Assembly (NCBI RefSeq): GCF_010686685.1 | Contig: NZ_JAAGWD010000010.1 | Location: 58,901-122,900, forward strand | Origin: Pontibacter burrus | GTDB taxonomy: Bacteria; Bacteroidota; Bacteroidia; Cytophagales; Hymenobacteraceae | Reading direction: 5' to 3' | Length of the DNA: 64,000 bases | Shown: positions 25,698 to 34,492 of the stretch, one piece after another | Layout: the number at the start of each line of letters is the position of its first letter | How positions within the stretch are numbered: the first letter of the stretch is position 1 | Position numbers and translations under genes: made by a program | Notes under the pieces: generated by a model | The model's database searches: none | Told to the model about the DNA's origin: nothing | The model's input: the letters and a program-made list of their open reading frames with translations, nothing else

Positions 25698-26903
25698 ATG
25701 AACATCATTCTCTTCGACGACCCGACCATACGGCAGAACCTGTTGCCGCTAACGTTTACACGGCCTGTAGCTGAAATACGTGTTGGTATATTAACTATAG
25801 CCGAGAAGTGGCAGCAGCAGTCAGGTGCGGCAACATCTTACCTGACGCAGCCTTACCTGCAGCAGAAGTACAGCCAGCAGCCCGGTGCGCAGCACGTGTA
25901 TGTAAACGGAGCCCTTTGCCCTGACGAAGCGCTTGTTGCCCGTGTAAAGCAGTTGAAAACCGGAGAAGCGTTGTATGAAAACAACCTGCTGCTGGCCCTG
26001 CACACAGGAGAGCAACAGTTTGCAACTATAGATGAGCTGCTAAACTATATACCAGCTAGAAAGCAGGAAGTAGCGAGCTGCACAACTATAAAAGAGGTTT
26101 GGGAGATCTTTACCCAGAATGGTGCCCAGATACGTGCAGACTTTCAACTGCTGACTGCAGGCCGCCAGAGCCAGCCGGTAAACGACAAGCATACTATAGT
26201 TTATAACGAAGAGAACATCTTTATAGAAGAGGGCGCCAAGATCCGTGCAGCTGTGCTGAACGCAGAAGACGGGCCGATCTATATCGGGAAGAATACACAG
26301 GTGCAGGAAGGCGCGCTGATTAAAGGGCCATTTGCGCTTTGCGAGGGCAGTCACGTGAACATGGGTGGCAAAATGCGCGGCGACGTAACAGTTGGCCCGC
26401 ACTCTAAAGTGGGCGGTGAGATCAGTGCATCGGTAATTCTGGGGTACTCCAACAAAGGGCACGATGGTTTCTTGGGCAATTCGGTGCTGGGCGAGTGGTG
26501 TAACCTGGGTGCTGATACCAACACCTCGAACCTGAAGAACAACTATGCGCAGGTTAAACTATGGAACTATGCGCGTGGCGGTTTTAAGAATACAGGGCAG
26601 CAGTTTTGTGGCCTTATTATGGGCGACCATAGCAAGTGTGGCATTAACACCATGTTTAATACCGGAACATTGGTAGGTGTGGGTGCAAACATTTTCGGTT
26701 CGGGCTTTCCGCGTAACTTTATACCTTCGTTTAGCTGGGGCGGTGCCGCCGGCTTCGAAACATTTCAGCTGCACAAAGTTTACGAAGTAGCCGAAAAGGT
26801 AATGGAACGCCGCCACAAAGTGCTCGACGATACCGAAAAAGTGATCTTAACAGAAATCTTCAACCAAACCCAGCAGTACAGGGTGTGGGACGCAAAAGCG
26901 TAG
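25698..26903 (+). CDS. Alternative bacterial GlmU-type sugar nucleotidyltransferase/acetyltransferase
   Basis: 401 residues. An N-terminal nucleotidyltransferase-like domain begins ILFDDPTIRQNLLPLTFTRPVAEIRVGIL, and the C-terminal half (~190-370) is a left-handed beta-helix of hexapeptide repeats with the GNSVLGEWCNLGADTNTSNLKNNY block. This is the Bacteroidota GlmU family (TIGR03991-like) thought to make UDP-N-acetylglucosamine for cell-wall precursors. Transcribed alone, near-leaderless, with its own terminator. Confidence 0.9.
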   Translation: MNIILFDDPTIRQNLLPLTFTRPVAEIRVGILTIAEKWQQQSGAATSYLTQPYLQQKYSQQPGAQHVYVNGALCPDEALVARVKQLKTGEALYENNLLLALHTGEQQFATIDELLNYIPARKQEVASCTTIKEVWEIFTQNGAQIRADFQLLTAGRQSQPVNDKHTIVYNEENIFIEEGAKIRAAVLNAEDGPIYIGKNTQVQEGALIKGPFALCEGSHVNMGGKMRGDVTVGPHSKVGGEISASVILGYSNKGHDGFLGNSVLGEWCNLGADTNTSNLKNNYAQVKLWNYARGGFKNTGQQFCGLIMGDHSKCGINTMFNTGTLVGVGANIFGSGFPRNFIPSFSWGGAAGFETFQLHKVYEVAEKVMERRHKVLDDTEKVILTEIFNQTQQYRVWDAKA

Positions 26904-26909
26904 CTTTTG

Positions 26910-26963
26910 AGACAAACGACTTTTTGACAAAAGATAAAAGAATAAGAAGTCGTTTGTCTTTTG
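26910..26963 (+). terminator. Terminator with a long loop after the GlmU-type gene
   Basis: AGACAAACGACTT at 26910-26922 is the exact reverse complement of 26947-26959, with a 24-nt A-rich loop and a short T-tract. It begins 7 bp after the stop. Confidence 0.75.
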
Positions 26964-27013
26964 CCAAATAATCAAAATGTCAATTCATAATTCATCATTC
27001 ATAATTAACCAAA

Positions 27014-28144
27014 GTGCAATTCTCTCAGATACTCGGACAGCAGGACACCAAGCAGATGCTTGTAAATTCGGTGCGGCAGAACCATGTGGCGCATGCGCAG
27101 CTGTTTCTGGGCAAGGAGGGAAGTGCCAACCTGGCGCTCGCGCTGGCCTATGCCACCTACATCAACTGCGAGAACAAGCAGGCCGATGATTCATGTGGAA
27201 CATGCAGCAGCTGTACCAAAATGAACAAGCTGGTGCACCCGGATTTTAACTTTGTGATGCCGGTTACGGCTACCAAAAACATAACGGGTAAAGATGTGCT
27301 GAGCCAGAATTTCCTGACGCAGTGGCGCGAGTTTGTGCTGGCCAGTCCGTATCAGGGACTGAACGAGTGGATGCAGCACATCGGCGCCGAAAACAAGCAG
27401 GGAGCTATCTCGAAAGAAGAAAGCCGTCAGCTGGTAAAACTGGTTTCATTAAAAGCGTTTGAAGGCGACTATAAGATTGTGTTGATCTGGTTGCCTGAAC
27501 TAATGCACCCGTTTGCTGCCAACGCGCTGCTGAAGCTGCTGGAAGAGCCGCCTGCTAAAACCCTGTTCCTGCTGGTATCGCAACAGGCCGATAAGCTGCT
27601 GGCAACTATAACCTCTCGAACCCAGATTGTGCAGGTACGCAGCTTTACTGATGAAGAAGTAATTGCCTGGCTCCAGCAGAACTATAACACCGAAGCTACA
27701 GCCGCTTACCAGGTGGCACAACTGGCCGAGGGCAATCTAAATATGGCAGCAAACCTGCTTTCTGAGGTTAGCTCCGATTACTTCGGTTTTTTCCGCGACT
27801 GGCTGCGTAACTGCTATAGTTACAAATTTGGCGAGTTGCTCGATATGAGCGAGGATTTCCAGAAGCTGGGCCGCGAGAACCAAAAGAACTTTTTACTTTA
27901 TGCGCTTAACCTTTTCCGGAAAGTGATGTTGTATGGGGTAGATGCCAGCCTGATAACCTACCTGCCAGCCGATGAGATGAAGTTTGTGCAGGACTTTTCG
28001 AGGCTGCTGAATGCTGATAACGGTACCCGCATGGCTGAAGAACTAAGCCAGGCCCACTACCACATCGAGCGGAACGCCAATCCCAAAATTGTTTTTGTGG
28101 ATAGTTCTATACAGATTGCACATTTCCTGCGCGGAAACTATTAA
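27014..28144 (+). CDS. holB: DNA polymerase III clamp-loader subunit delta'
   Basis: 376 residues with a GTG start at 27014. AAA+ fold: GQQDTKQMLVNSV, a degenerate P-loop GKEGSANL (delta' does not hydrolyse ATP), a zinc module with CGTCSSC, and ANALLKLLEEPP as the Walker B/sensor region, followed by SRTQIVQVR. It is the rigid stator of the clamp loader. The hemC gene starts 8 bp downstream, so the two share a transcript. Confidence 0.92.
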   Translation: MQFSQILGQQDTKQMLVNSVRQNHVAHAQLFLGKEGSANLALALAYATYINCENKQADDSCGTCSSCTKMNKLVHPDFNFVMPVTATKNITGKDVLSQNFLTQWREFVLASPYQGLNEWMQHIGAENKQGAISKEESRQLVKLVSLKAFEGDYKIVLIWLPELMHPFAANALLKLLEEPPAKTLFLLVSQQADKLLATITSRTQIVQVRSFTDEEVIAWLQQNYNTEATAAYQVAQLAEGNLNMAANLLSEVSSDYFGFFRDWLRNCYSYKFGELLDMSEDFQKLGRENQKNFLLYALNLFRKVMLYGVDASLITYLPADEMKFVQDFSRLLNADNGTRMAEELSQAHYHIERNANPKIVFVDSSIQIAHFLRGNY

Positions 28145-28152
28145 ACAGAATC

Positions 28153-29100
28153 ATGCAAACTACACATAACAAAATCATTAATATTGGTACACGCGGAAGC
28201 AAACTGGCGTTGTGGCAGGCAAATGCAGTAGCCGCTAAACTACAGGCTGCCGGCTTTGCTACCGAACTGGTAATTATTACCACCAAAGGCGACCGTATGC
28301 TGGATAAATCGCTGGACAAGCTGGGCTCAAAAGGTGTTTTTACTGAAGAGCTGGAAGATGGCCTGCGCGATGGCAGCATTGATATTGCCGTACATAGTGC
28401 AAAAGATGTGCAGTCTAAGGTATCTGATGACCTGGAACTGCTGGCGTTTATGGAGCGCGAAAAAGTAAACGATGTATTGCTGTCGCTGAACCCGGGTTTT
28501 AAGCTGGAGCCAAACAGCAATGCGCGTATCGGAACATCTTCTACACGTCGTCGGGCGCTGTTAAATAAGTATTACCCGAATGTGATAACAGGCGAGTCGC
28601 GCGGTAACCTGCAAACACGACTTAAAAAGCTGGAAAATGGCGAGTTTGATGCCCTGATGCTGGCTTATGCCGGGGTGCACCGCATGGAGTACGATAACCT
28701 GATCGTGCATGTATTTCCGGAAAACGAATTTGTGCCGGCGGCCGGGCAGGGAAGTGTGGCTGTTGAGTCTGCCATGAACATGGAGCCTGAACTGAAAGCC
28801 CGTATCAAAGCAGCTGTAGATCACCCGGAAACACATCATTGCCTGCTGGCCGAGCGTGCTTTCCTGCGAACAATGGAAGGCGGTTGCAGCATACCATCAT
28901 TTACGCTTGCTACCCTAAAAGACGAAAATACCTTGCAGATACAAGGTGGTATCGTTAGCCTGGACGGGCAGCGCCACCTGTACGAAGTATACGAAGCCCC
29001 AATTGCAGAGGCAGAAACGATAGGTAAAAAGCTGGCTGAAACGATCCTCTCACAAGGTGGTGATGTAATTCTGAAAGAAATTAAAGAGCACCGCAGCTAA
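28153..29100 (+). CDS. hemC: Hydroxymethylbilane synthase (porphobilinogen deaminase)
   Basis: 315 residues. IGTRGSKLALWQA at the N-terminus, the HSAKDV block with the catalytic Asp85, RIGTSSTRRRALL, and the dipyrromethane cofactor Cys245 in GGCSIPSF. It polymerises four porphobilinogen units in haem synthesis. Second gene after holB; a strong terminator follows. Confidence 0.97.
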   Translation: MQTTHNKIINIGTRGSKLALWQANAVAAKLQAAGFATELVIITTKGDRMLDKSLDKLGSKGVFTEELEDGLRDGSIDIAVHSAKDVQSKVSDDLELLAFMEREKVNDVLLSLNPGFKLEPNSNARIGTSSTRRRALLNKYYPNVITGESRGNLQTRLKKLENGEFDALMLAYAGVHRMEYDNLIVHVFPENEFVPAAGQGSVAVESAMNMEPELKARIKAAVDHPETHHCLLAERAFLRTMEGGCSIPSFTLATLKDENTLQIQGGIVSLDGQRHLYEVYEAPIAEAETIGKKLAETILSQGGDVILKEIKEHRS

Positions 29101-29133
29101 ACATATAGTTTAAACGGAGTAAACTGAATTTGA

Positions 29134-29164
29134 AGAGGCGCAACATGTTGCGCCTCTTTTTTTT
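29134..29164 (+). terminator. Terminator after hemC
   Basis: AGAGGCGCAACATGTTGCGCCTCT is a perfect 24-bp palindrome (positions 29134-29157) followed by T8. The repeat word TTGTCTGAATCAGG starts inside the T-tract at 29163. Confidence 0.92.
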
Positions 29165-29635
29165 GTCTGAATCAGGATTTGCAGGATCAAAGGATTAACA
29201 GGATTTGAGGCGCAATACATTGTGTCCCCGCTATGAACTATAGGTCTGAATAGGGTTTGACTTTGACTCTGCAACTATAGCCCAATGAGTCTGGAGACTC
29301 GCACCTACTATGCCACTAGCCAGATTCTGGCGGCGACATTTTATTTGCTTTAATAACTATAGCCGCAACTATAGAACTATAGTTGCGGCATCAACCTTAA
29401 CTATAGTTTTTAATTTTTAAACTACAGATTTACTAAACTATAGTTTGCTACCGCAGACGGCCGTTTGCGAGCTAATAAGCCGATTAATTAAAAATTATAG
29501 TTGAGTTAACATTACAGCATCATCCAAACAGCTATCAATCAAACTCAAACCTAAAGTGTCGTAGCCGAGACGCAAGGTATTGCGTCTTTACTCCCGCCTA
29601 ATCAGATAAATTCCCATTACCCCCGGTTCAGACAA
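29163..29635. repeat. Interspersed repeat element D (TTGTCTGAATCAGG ... CCGGTTCAGACAA)
   Basis: Same end words as elements A-C, inverted at the two ends. The interior has a degenerate GAGGCGCAATACATTG copy near 29207 and a clear GAGACGCAAGGTATTGCGTC module at 29565-29591. In the middle (29350-29450) are several CTATAG copies, including three exact AACTATAGTT. Longer than A-C, so it may be composite. The region 29101-29759 carries no gene. Confidence 0.65.
29362..29389. repeat. Perfect 13-bp hairpin made of two CTATAG palindromes
   Basis: GCCGCAACTATAG at 29362-29374 is the exact reverse complement of 29377-29389 with AA between. Two iterated-palindrome copies form the top of the stem. Confidence 0.9.
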
Positions 29636-29759
29636 AACCCCTTAATCCAAGGTCCGACAGAAATCATATAAAATCGGTTTAATCTCCTTAATCACAGGTT
29701 TTGATTTGGATTACAGCGAAAAAATGAAAATCTTCAAGCTTCTAAAACTTAAATAAACT

Positions 29760-30407
29760 ATGAAACTGAAGCATTTTTTTCTGGCTGTAATGGCTCTGGT
29801 ATTGCTGATGCCGGCCGCCGCAACTGCCCAGAAACCCAAGGGTAAGGACCAATTGATAACTATAAATACACCGCAGGGCGATATCAAACTCATCCTTTTC
29901 GACGAAACACCTAAGCACAAAGAAAATTTCCTGAAACTGGCTCATGAAGGTTTTTACGATGGCACCACTTTTCATAGAGTAATTGATGGCTTTATGATAC
30001 AAGGCGGCGACCCGAATACCAAAGACGAAGACCCGAATAACGATGGTTCTGGTAGCCCAGGCTACACGCTCCCAGCCGAGATAAAACCTGAATTTAAGCA
30101 TGTGCGTGGAGCAGTAGCTGCGGCGCGCCAAGGCGACCAGGTTAACCCGATGAAAGAATCCAGCGGATCGCAGTTTTATATTGTAGAGAACCATAACGGA
30201 ACCCCTATGCTAGACCAGGCTTATACCGTTTTCGGACAGGTAGTAGATGGTCTGGATGTGATCGATAAAATTGCCGAACAGCCAACCAACCCGCGTAACC
30301 GACCACTGACAGATGTGAAAATGAAGGTGACGGTTGAAAACGTGAAGAAAAAGAAGATTGCCAAAAAGTATAAATACAACTATAGCACCCACACCCTCGG
30401 CAAGTAA
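29760..30407 (+). CDS. Exported peptidyl-prolyl cis-trans isomerase, cyclophilin type
   Basis: 215 residues. Signal peptide ending PAAATAQ (~23); cyclophilin core with GTTFHRVIDGFMIQGGDP (Arg of the active site), GAVAAARQGDQVNP, SQFYIV and FGQVVDGLDVIDKI. It assists protein folding in the periplasm. A Lys-rich C-terminal tail follows the core. The reductase gene starts 3 bp after its stop. Start context AACTATG. Confidence 0.93.
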   Translation: MKLKHFFLAVMALVLLMPAAATAQKPKGKDQLITINTPQGDIKLILFDETPKHKENFLKLAHEGFYDGTTFHRVIDGFMIQGGDPNTKDEDPNNDGSGSPGYTLPAEIKPEFKHVRGAVAAARQGDQVNPMKESSGSQFYIVENHNGTPMLDQAYTVFGQVVDGLDVIDKIAEQPTNPRNRPLTDVKMKVTVENVKKKKIAKKYKYNYSTHTLGK

Positions 30408-30410
30408 CGC

Positions 30411-31319
30411 ATGAAGAAAATATTGATTACAGGCTCTAACGGGCTTTTAGGGCAGAAACTAGCTGAACTATTGCTCGCACAGCCGGACGTAGAAGTGCTT
30501 GCCACCAGCCGCGGCGAGAACAAACTTGAAACTATAATGCCGGAGTTGCCTTTTGCTTCGCTGGATGTAACGGACAGAATACAGGTTGAAACGGTGGTTA
30601 GTTTATTCCGGCCAACGCACATCATCCATACCGCTGCCATGACCAACGTAGATCAGTGCGAGTCGGATCGGGAAGGGGCGCTGTTGCTGAACCGCGATGC
30701 AGTACAATACCTGGTAAATGCCTGCGAAAAATATGGTGCACATCTGATCCACGTATCTACCGACTTTATATTTGATGGCGAAGACGGGCCTTATACCGAA
30801 ACTGCCGAAGCCAATCCTGTTAATTTTTATGGTGAAACCAAGCTGCTGGCTGAGAAAATAGTGCAGCAAGCAAGATGCAAGTGGGCAATACTCCGTACGG
30901 TGCTGGTTTATGGTGTGGCTCACGACTATGGCCGCACAAACATAGTACTTTGGGTGCGCGACAGCCTGCAGGCCGGCAAAGTGATAAAGGTAGTGGAAGA
31001 CCAGTTCCGGACACCAACGCTGGCCGAGGACCTGGCACAAGGCTGCTGGCTGGCTGCCAAGCACGATGCCGAGGGTATTTTCAACATCTCGGGCTCCGAG
31101 ATGCTAACCCCGTATGACATGGCCCTGCAAGTAGCTGATTATTTTAACCTTGATAAGGCTCTTATAGATAAAGCTGATGCAAGCAGCTTTAGTCAGCCGG
31201 CCAAACGCCCTCCTAAAACTGGGTTTATCATTAGTAAGGCACAAAAAGACCTAGGTTACAGGCCTCATAGTTTTGCAGAAGGAATACAAATAGTAGCAGA
31301 GCAAGCCGCCCGGAATTAG
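30411..31319 (+). CDS. RmlD-like NAD(P)-dependent sugar-nucleotide reductase (SDR family)
   Basis: 302 residues. Rossmann motif ITGSNGLLGQ at 6-15, HTAAMTNVDQCE near 69-80 (RmlD-type), STDFIFDG, and catalytic YGETK. It resembles dTDP-4-dehydrorhamnose reductase, but no other rml genes are near, so the substrate is uncertain. Translationally close to the cyclophilin gene (3-bp gap). Confidence 0.85.
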   Translation: MKKILITGSNGLLGQKLAELLLAQPDVEVLATSRGENKLETIMPELPFASLDVTDRIQVETVVSLFRPTHIIHTAAMTNVDQCESDREGALLLNRDAVQYLVNACEKYGAHLIHVSTDFIFDGEDGPYTETAEANPVNFYGETKLLAEKIVQQARCKWAILRTVLVYGVAHDYGRTNIVLWVRDSLQAGKVIKVVEDQFRTPTLAEDLAQGCWLAAKHDAEGIFNISGSEMLTPYDMALQVADYFNLDKALIDKADASSFSQPAKRPPKTGFIISKAQKDLGYRPHSFAEGIQIVAEQAARN

Positions 31320-31481
31320 CCAGAAATCCGGAAGAAAAGCACTGTTGCTTACCGCGTTAATATTAAAAATATGAAATATAGCATGGAGCTGTCAGTTGCA
31401 GTTCCTAAATTGTAAGCTTAAATACTATAGTACCTACACCTTTTACAACCTAACTAAACTGATTAACTTTTACCCTTTTTT

Positions 31482-33134
31482 ATGAGTGCTAACAAAGAAT
31501 CCTGGGGCTCGCGAGTGGGTCTCATTCTGGCTATGGCCGGTAATGCTGTTGGTCTCGGTAACTTCCTGAGGTTTCCGGTACAGGCAGTACAGAACGGCGG
31601 CGGTGCATTTATCATTCCATATCTGGTCTGCTTCCTGGTAATGGGTATTCCGCTGTTATGGATTGAATGGTCGATGGGCCGCTTCGGTGGCAGATTCGGA
31701 AATCACTCCACGCCCTACATTGTAGACACAATGGGCAAACACCGCCTTTGGAAATACATAGGCGTATTTGGTATCTGGACAAACATTGCCGTAGCTGCTT
31801 ATTACTGCTACATCGAATCCTGGACACTATCTTATGTTGTGCACTCCGTATTAGGCACCTTTAATGGCATGGATCAGGAGGGTGTTGCTGCTTTCTTTAA
31901 TACCTATGTTAGCATCGGCGAATCTACACTTGGTATACCGCTGGAGGCTATTGTATTCTATGTACTTTGCTTATTGCTGAACACCTGGATTCTATCAAAA
32001 GGTTTGGCAGGCGGAGTAGAGCGTGTGGCTAAAATTGGTATGCCACTTCTAATTGTTTTTGGTATGTTTCTGGCTTACAAAGGCTTTACTATTACAGCCG
32101 GTGAAGCAGGCGCTATCAACGACAGCTCTGTTGGTCTTAACTTCCTGTGGACCCCGGACTATACACAACTATGGTCGCCTACGGTTTGGTTGGCTGCTGC
32201 CGGTCAGATCTTCTTTACCCTGTCGGTAGGTATGGGTACGATCCATTGTTATGCATCTTATGTAAGATCTAAAGACGATATTGCGCTTAGTGCCATGTCT
32301 GCAGGCTGGATGAACGAATTTGTGGAAGTTGTACTTGGCGCCTCTATTCTTATCCCGATCTCAATTGGTTACCTGGGCATCGATCGTGTAACCGAACTTG
32401 TGCAGTCAGGTGGTCTTGGCCTTGCTTTTAAAACGTTGCCGTTCCTGTTCACGCAATGGGGCGAAGTGCTGGGCGCTATTGCGGGTGTAATGTGGTTTGG
32501 TCTTCTGTTTTTTGCCGGTATCACATCTTCTCTGGCAATGGGAACGCCTTGGATGGGCTTTATGCAGGACGAATTTAACTGGAGCCGCAAATCTGCTGCC
32601 TGGTCTTTCGGACTGATTGTTTTGCTACTGGGTATGCCTACAGTGCTCTTCTTCCATTATGGTGTATTTGATGAGTACGATTACTGGGCAGGAACTGTAT
32701 CGCTGGTAGTGTTTGCCTTATGTGAATCTATTCTGTTCGCGTGGATATTCGGTATTGATAAAGGCTGGCGTGAGATCATATCAGGTTCTGATATTAAAGT
32801 GCCTAACATTTACAAATTCATCATTAAGTATGTTACGCCGCTGCTTCTGTTGTTTGTATTTATCGGAGCTCTTATTACTCCAAAAGCAAATGATTGGGGA
32901 GCTGCTCTAAGCGGTAACTGGGAACTGGACGATAGCTCTATCATTAAAAAGCTGATGAATAGTGGTTTACACCGCCAGATTGCGGAGGCCACTGACCCAG
33001 CCGTGATCGCGCAACTGCAGGATACATTGTTCTATGTAAATGCATCGCGTATACTGCTGGTAGTAGTATTCCTCAGCATTGCCGGGCTGGTATACATTGC
33101 TTATAAAAAGAGAGTTAGAGAAGGTAAAATTTAG
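31482..33134 (+). CDS. Na+-dependent transporter of the neurotransmitter:sodium symporter (NSS) family
   Basis: 550 residues, about 12 membrane helices. The first helix carries the NSS sodium/substrate site LAMAGNAVGLGNFLRFP, followed by the conserved GGGAFIIPYL. It imports an amino acid with Na+. The short gene immediately downstream encodes a MetS-like single-span subunit, which points to the MetPS-type methionine/alanine importer branch (inference). No CTATAG palindrome in the gene. Confidence 0.93.
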   Translation: MSANKESWGSRVGLILAMAGNAVGLGNFLRFPVQAVQNGGGAFIIPYLVCFLVMGIPLLWIEWSMGRFGGRFGNHSTPYIVDTMGKHRLWKYIGVFGIWTNIAVAAYYCYIESWTLSYVVHSVLGTFNGMDQEGVAAFFNTYVSIGESTLGIPLEAIVFYVLCLLLNTWILSKGLAGGVERVAKIGMPLLIVFGMFLAYKGFTITAGEAGAINDSSVGLNFLWTPDYTQLWSPTVWLAAAGQIFFTLSVGMGTIHCYASYVRSKDDIALSAMSAGWMNEFVEVVLGASILIPISIGYLGIDRVTELVQSGGLGLAFKTLPFLFTQWGEVLGAIAGVMWFGLLFFAGITSSLAMGTPWMGFMQDEFNWSRKSAAWSFGLIVLLLGMPTVLFFHYGVFDEYDYWAGTVSLVVFALCESILFAWIFGIDKGWREIISGSDIKVPNIYKFIIKYVTPLLLLFVFIGALITPKANDWGAALSGNWELDDSSIIKKLMNSGLHRQIAEATDPAVIAQLQDTLFYVNASRILLVVVFLSIAGLVYIAYKKRVREGKI

Positions 33135-33139
33135 AACTT

Positions 33140-33298
33140 ATGAATACTTCTGCACTTGTTATTATGCTTACCACAATGTTTACGGTAACAGCATTAACAG
33201 TATACTTTTTCTGGCGGGTGCTAAATGCGCCACCCAAACCTGAGCCTGACTCGTATCTGGATAACGATGACGAGCCCGGCCGGCAGGAACACATCTAG
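33140..33298 (+). CDS. MetS-like small subunit of the NSS transporter
   Basis: 52 residues, ATG 33140 to TAG 33296-33298. MNTSALVIMLTTMFTVTALT is followed by YFFWRV: one membrane helix with a short N-terminus, then an acidic, Pro-rich tail (PKPEPDS, DNDDEP). It starts 5 bp after the NSS stop. Size, topology, the N-TSA opening and position match the small subunit of MetPS-type methionine/alanine importers (MaAIMP_sms-like). It is the sort of gene that length cut-offs miss. Confidence 0.75.
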   Translation: MNTSALVIMLTTMFTVTALTVYFFWRVLNAPPKPEPDSYLDNDDEPGRQEHI

Positions 33299-33306
33299 CA
33301 AAATGT

Positions 33307-34248
33307 ATGAATAAACTGAAGCTCTGGATTCGTAACTACTTTGGCTTTTCTCAGCGTGAGGTAAACGGTTTTCTGTGGCTGATAACGTTAATGGTGCTGC
33401 TTACGGCGGCACCATTTCTTTTTTCTAAACTTTCAGGGAATAAGCGGGAAGCAACTATAGATCCTGCCGACCAGCAGCTGCTCGACAGCCTGGTTGTGCA
33501 ACTGGAAAAGGTGCCCGATAACTATAGCCGGGAACGAAATGCTGTGCCAGTTGTACCGCTTTACAGGTTTAATCCCAACCAGCTTACGCTGGAGCAATGG
33601 CAGGCATTTGGTTTGCCGAAATACCTAGCGCAACGCATTCTAAATTACCGCAACAAAGTAGGGGACCTTACCTATAAAGCAGAGCTGGGGAGAATCTATG
33701 GCTTACCTGATACTGTATTTCAGCGCCTGTACCCATACATCGACCTGCCGGAGAATCGTCCGGAAAGGTTTGCCCGAAACACAGTTGATAACAAACAACC
33801 TTTGCCAAATCCGAACTGGGATAACAGGCCCCGCGAGCGTTTTGTGCTGGCACCCTTCAACATCAACACTGCCGATACTACTCAGCTAAAACAGATACGT
33901 GGCATAGGAAGCAAACTATCGGCACGGATTGTAAAGTACCGCGAACGGCTGGGCGGCTTTAACAACCTGGAGCAGTTACGTGAAGTATATGGCCTGCAAC
34001 CTAATGTTGTGGATAGTTTGCATAAATATACATTTGTGGCCAAATCACATACCCCGCAGCAGCTTAACCTAAACACAGTTACAGTAGAAGAACTACGCAG
34101 CCACCCGTACATGACGTCAAATCTGGCGAGAGCTATAGTTGCGTACCGTGAGCAGCACGGGCGTTTTGAGAGCGTGGAAGAGTTGAAGAAGATCAAGCTG
34201 GTAACACCTGAACTATACGAAAAGCTCAGACCGTATCTGAGAACTTAA
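33307..34248 (+). CDS. Helix-hairpin-helix (ComEA-like) membrane-anchored protein
   Basis: 313 residues. One N-terminal membrane helix (~21-42), then three or four HhH repeats: NPNQLTLEQWQAFGLPKYLAQRILNYR, NINTADTTQLKQIRGIGSKLSARIVKYRE and LNLNTVTVEELRSHPYMTSNLARAIVAYRE. HhH repeats bind DNA without sequence preference; ComEA proteins capture DNA during uptake, but here the role is open. It starts 8 bp after the small NSS subunit gene, so it is probably co-transcribed. Converges on the next gene with an 8-bp gap. Confidence 0.85.
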   Translation: MNKLKLWIRNYFGFSQREVNGFLWLITLMVLLTAAPFLFSKLSGNKREATIDPADQQLLDSLVVQLEKVPDNYSRERNAVPVVPLYRFNPNQLTLEQWQAFGLPKYLAQRILNYRNKVGDLTYKAELGRIYGLPDTVFQRLYPYIDLPENRPERFARNTVDNKQPLPNPNWDNRPRERFVLAPFNINTADTTQLKQIRGIGSKLSARIVKYRERLGGFNNLEQLREVYGLQPNVVDSLHKYTFVAKSHTPQQLNLNTVTVEELRSHPYMTSNLARAIVAYREQHGRFESVEELKKIKLVTPELYEKLRPYLRT

Positions 34249-34256
34249 GAAATAAC

Positions 34257-34448
34257 TTAAGCAGCTATTTTTTTAAAGATGCTGCGACCTGTAAAAAACA
34301 CACCTGCTAAACTCAATAGCATAAGTATCGCCTGGCCACTCAGGTAGCCCCAGCCATATTCTGACAAGCGGGCAAAGTCGAGTGAAAATACCGCATTGGT
34401 TACCACAACAAACAATACTAAGAAAACGATCAGCAGGAATACTTTCAT
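34257..34448 (-). CDS. Small two-span membrane protein
   Basis: 63 residues; helices at ~3-20 and ~35-54, with a Lys-rich C-terminus (RSIFKKIAA). No family recognised. A hairpin at 34464-34488 separates it from the upstream Bor-like gene. Confidence 0.6.
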   Translation of the reverse strand: MKVFLLIVFLVLFVVVTNAVFSLDFARLSEYGWGYLSGQAILMLLSLAGVFFTGRSIFKKIAA

Positions 34449-34463
34449 AACTATGGAAAATGA

Positions 34464-34488
34464 TAAGGGGAAGCAGAACTTCCCCTTA
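34464..34488 (-). terminator. Probable terminator after the Bor-like gene
   Basis: TAAGGGGAAG / CTTCCCCTTA perfect 10-bp stem with CAGAA loop, just past the stop at 34493. The T-tract on the minus strand is weak (ATCATTTT). Confidence 0.6.
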
Positions 34489-34492
34489 TTAC

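Noticed and set aside
26974..27012. Possible AT-rich direct repeats (ATTCAT words) before holB
   Set aside because: Short, low-complexity sequence with no clear unit or partner elsewhere in the window.
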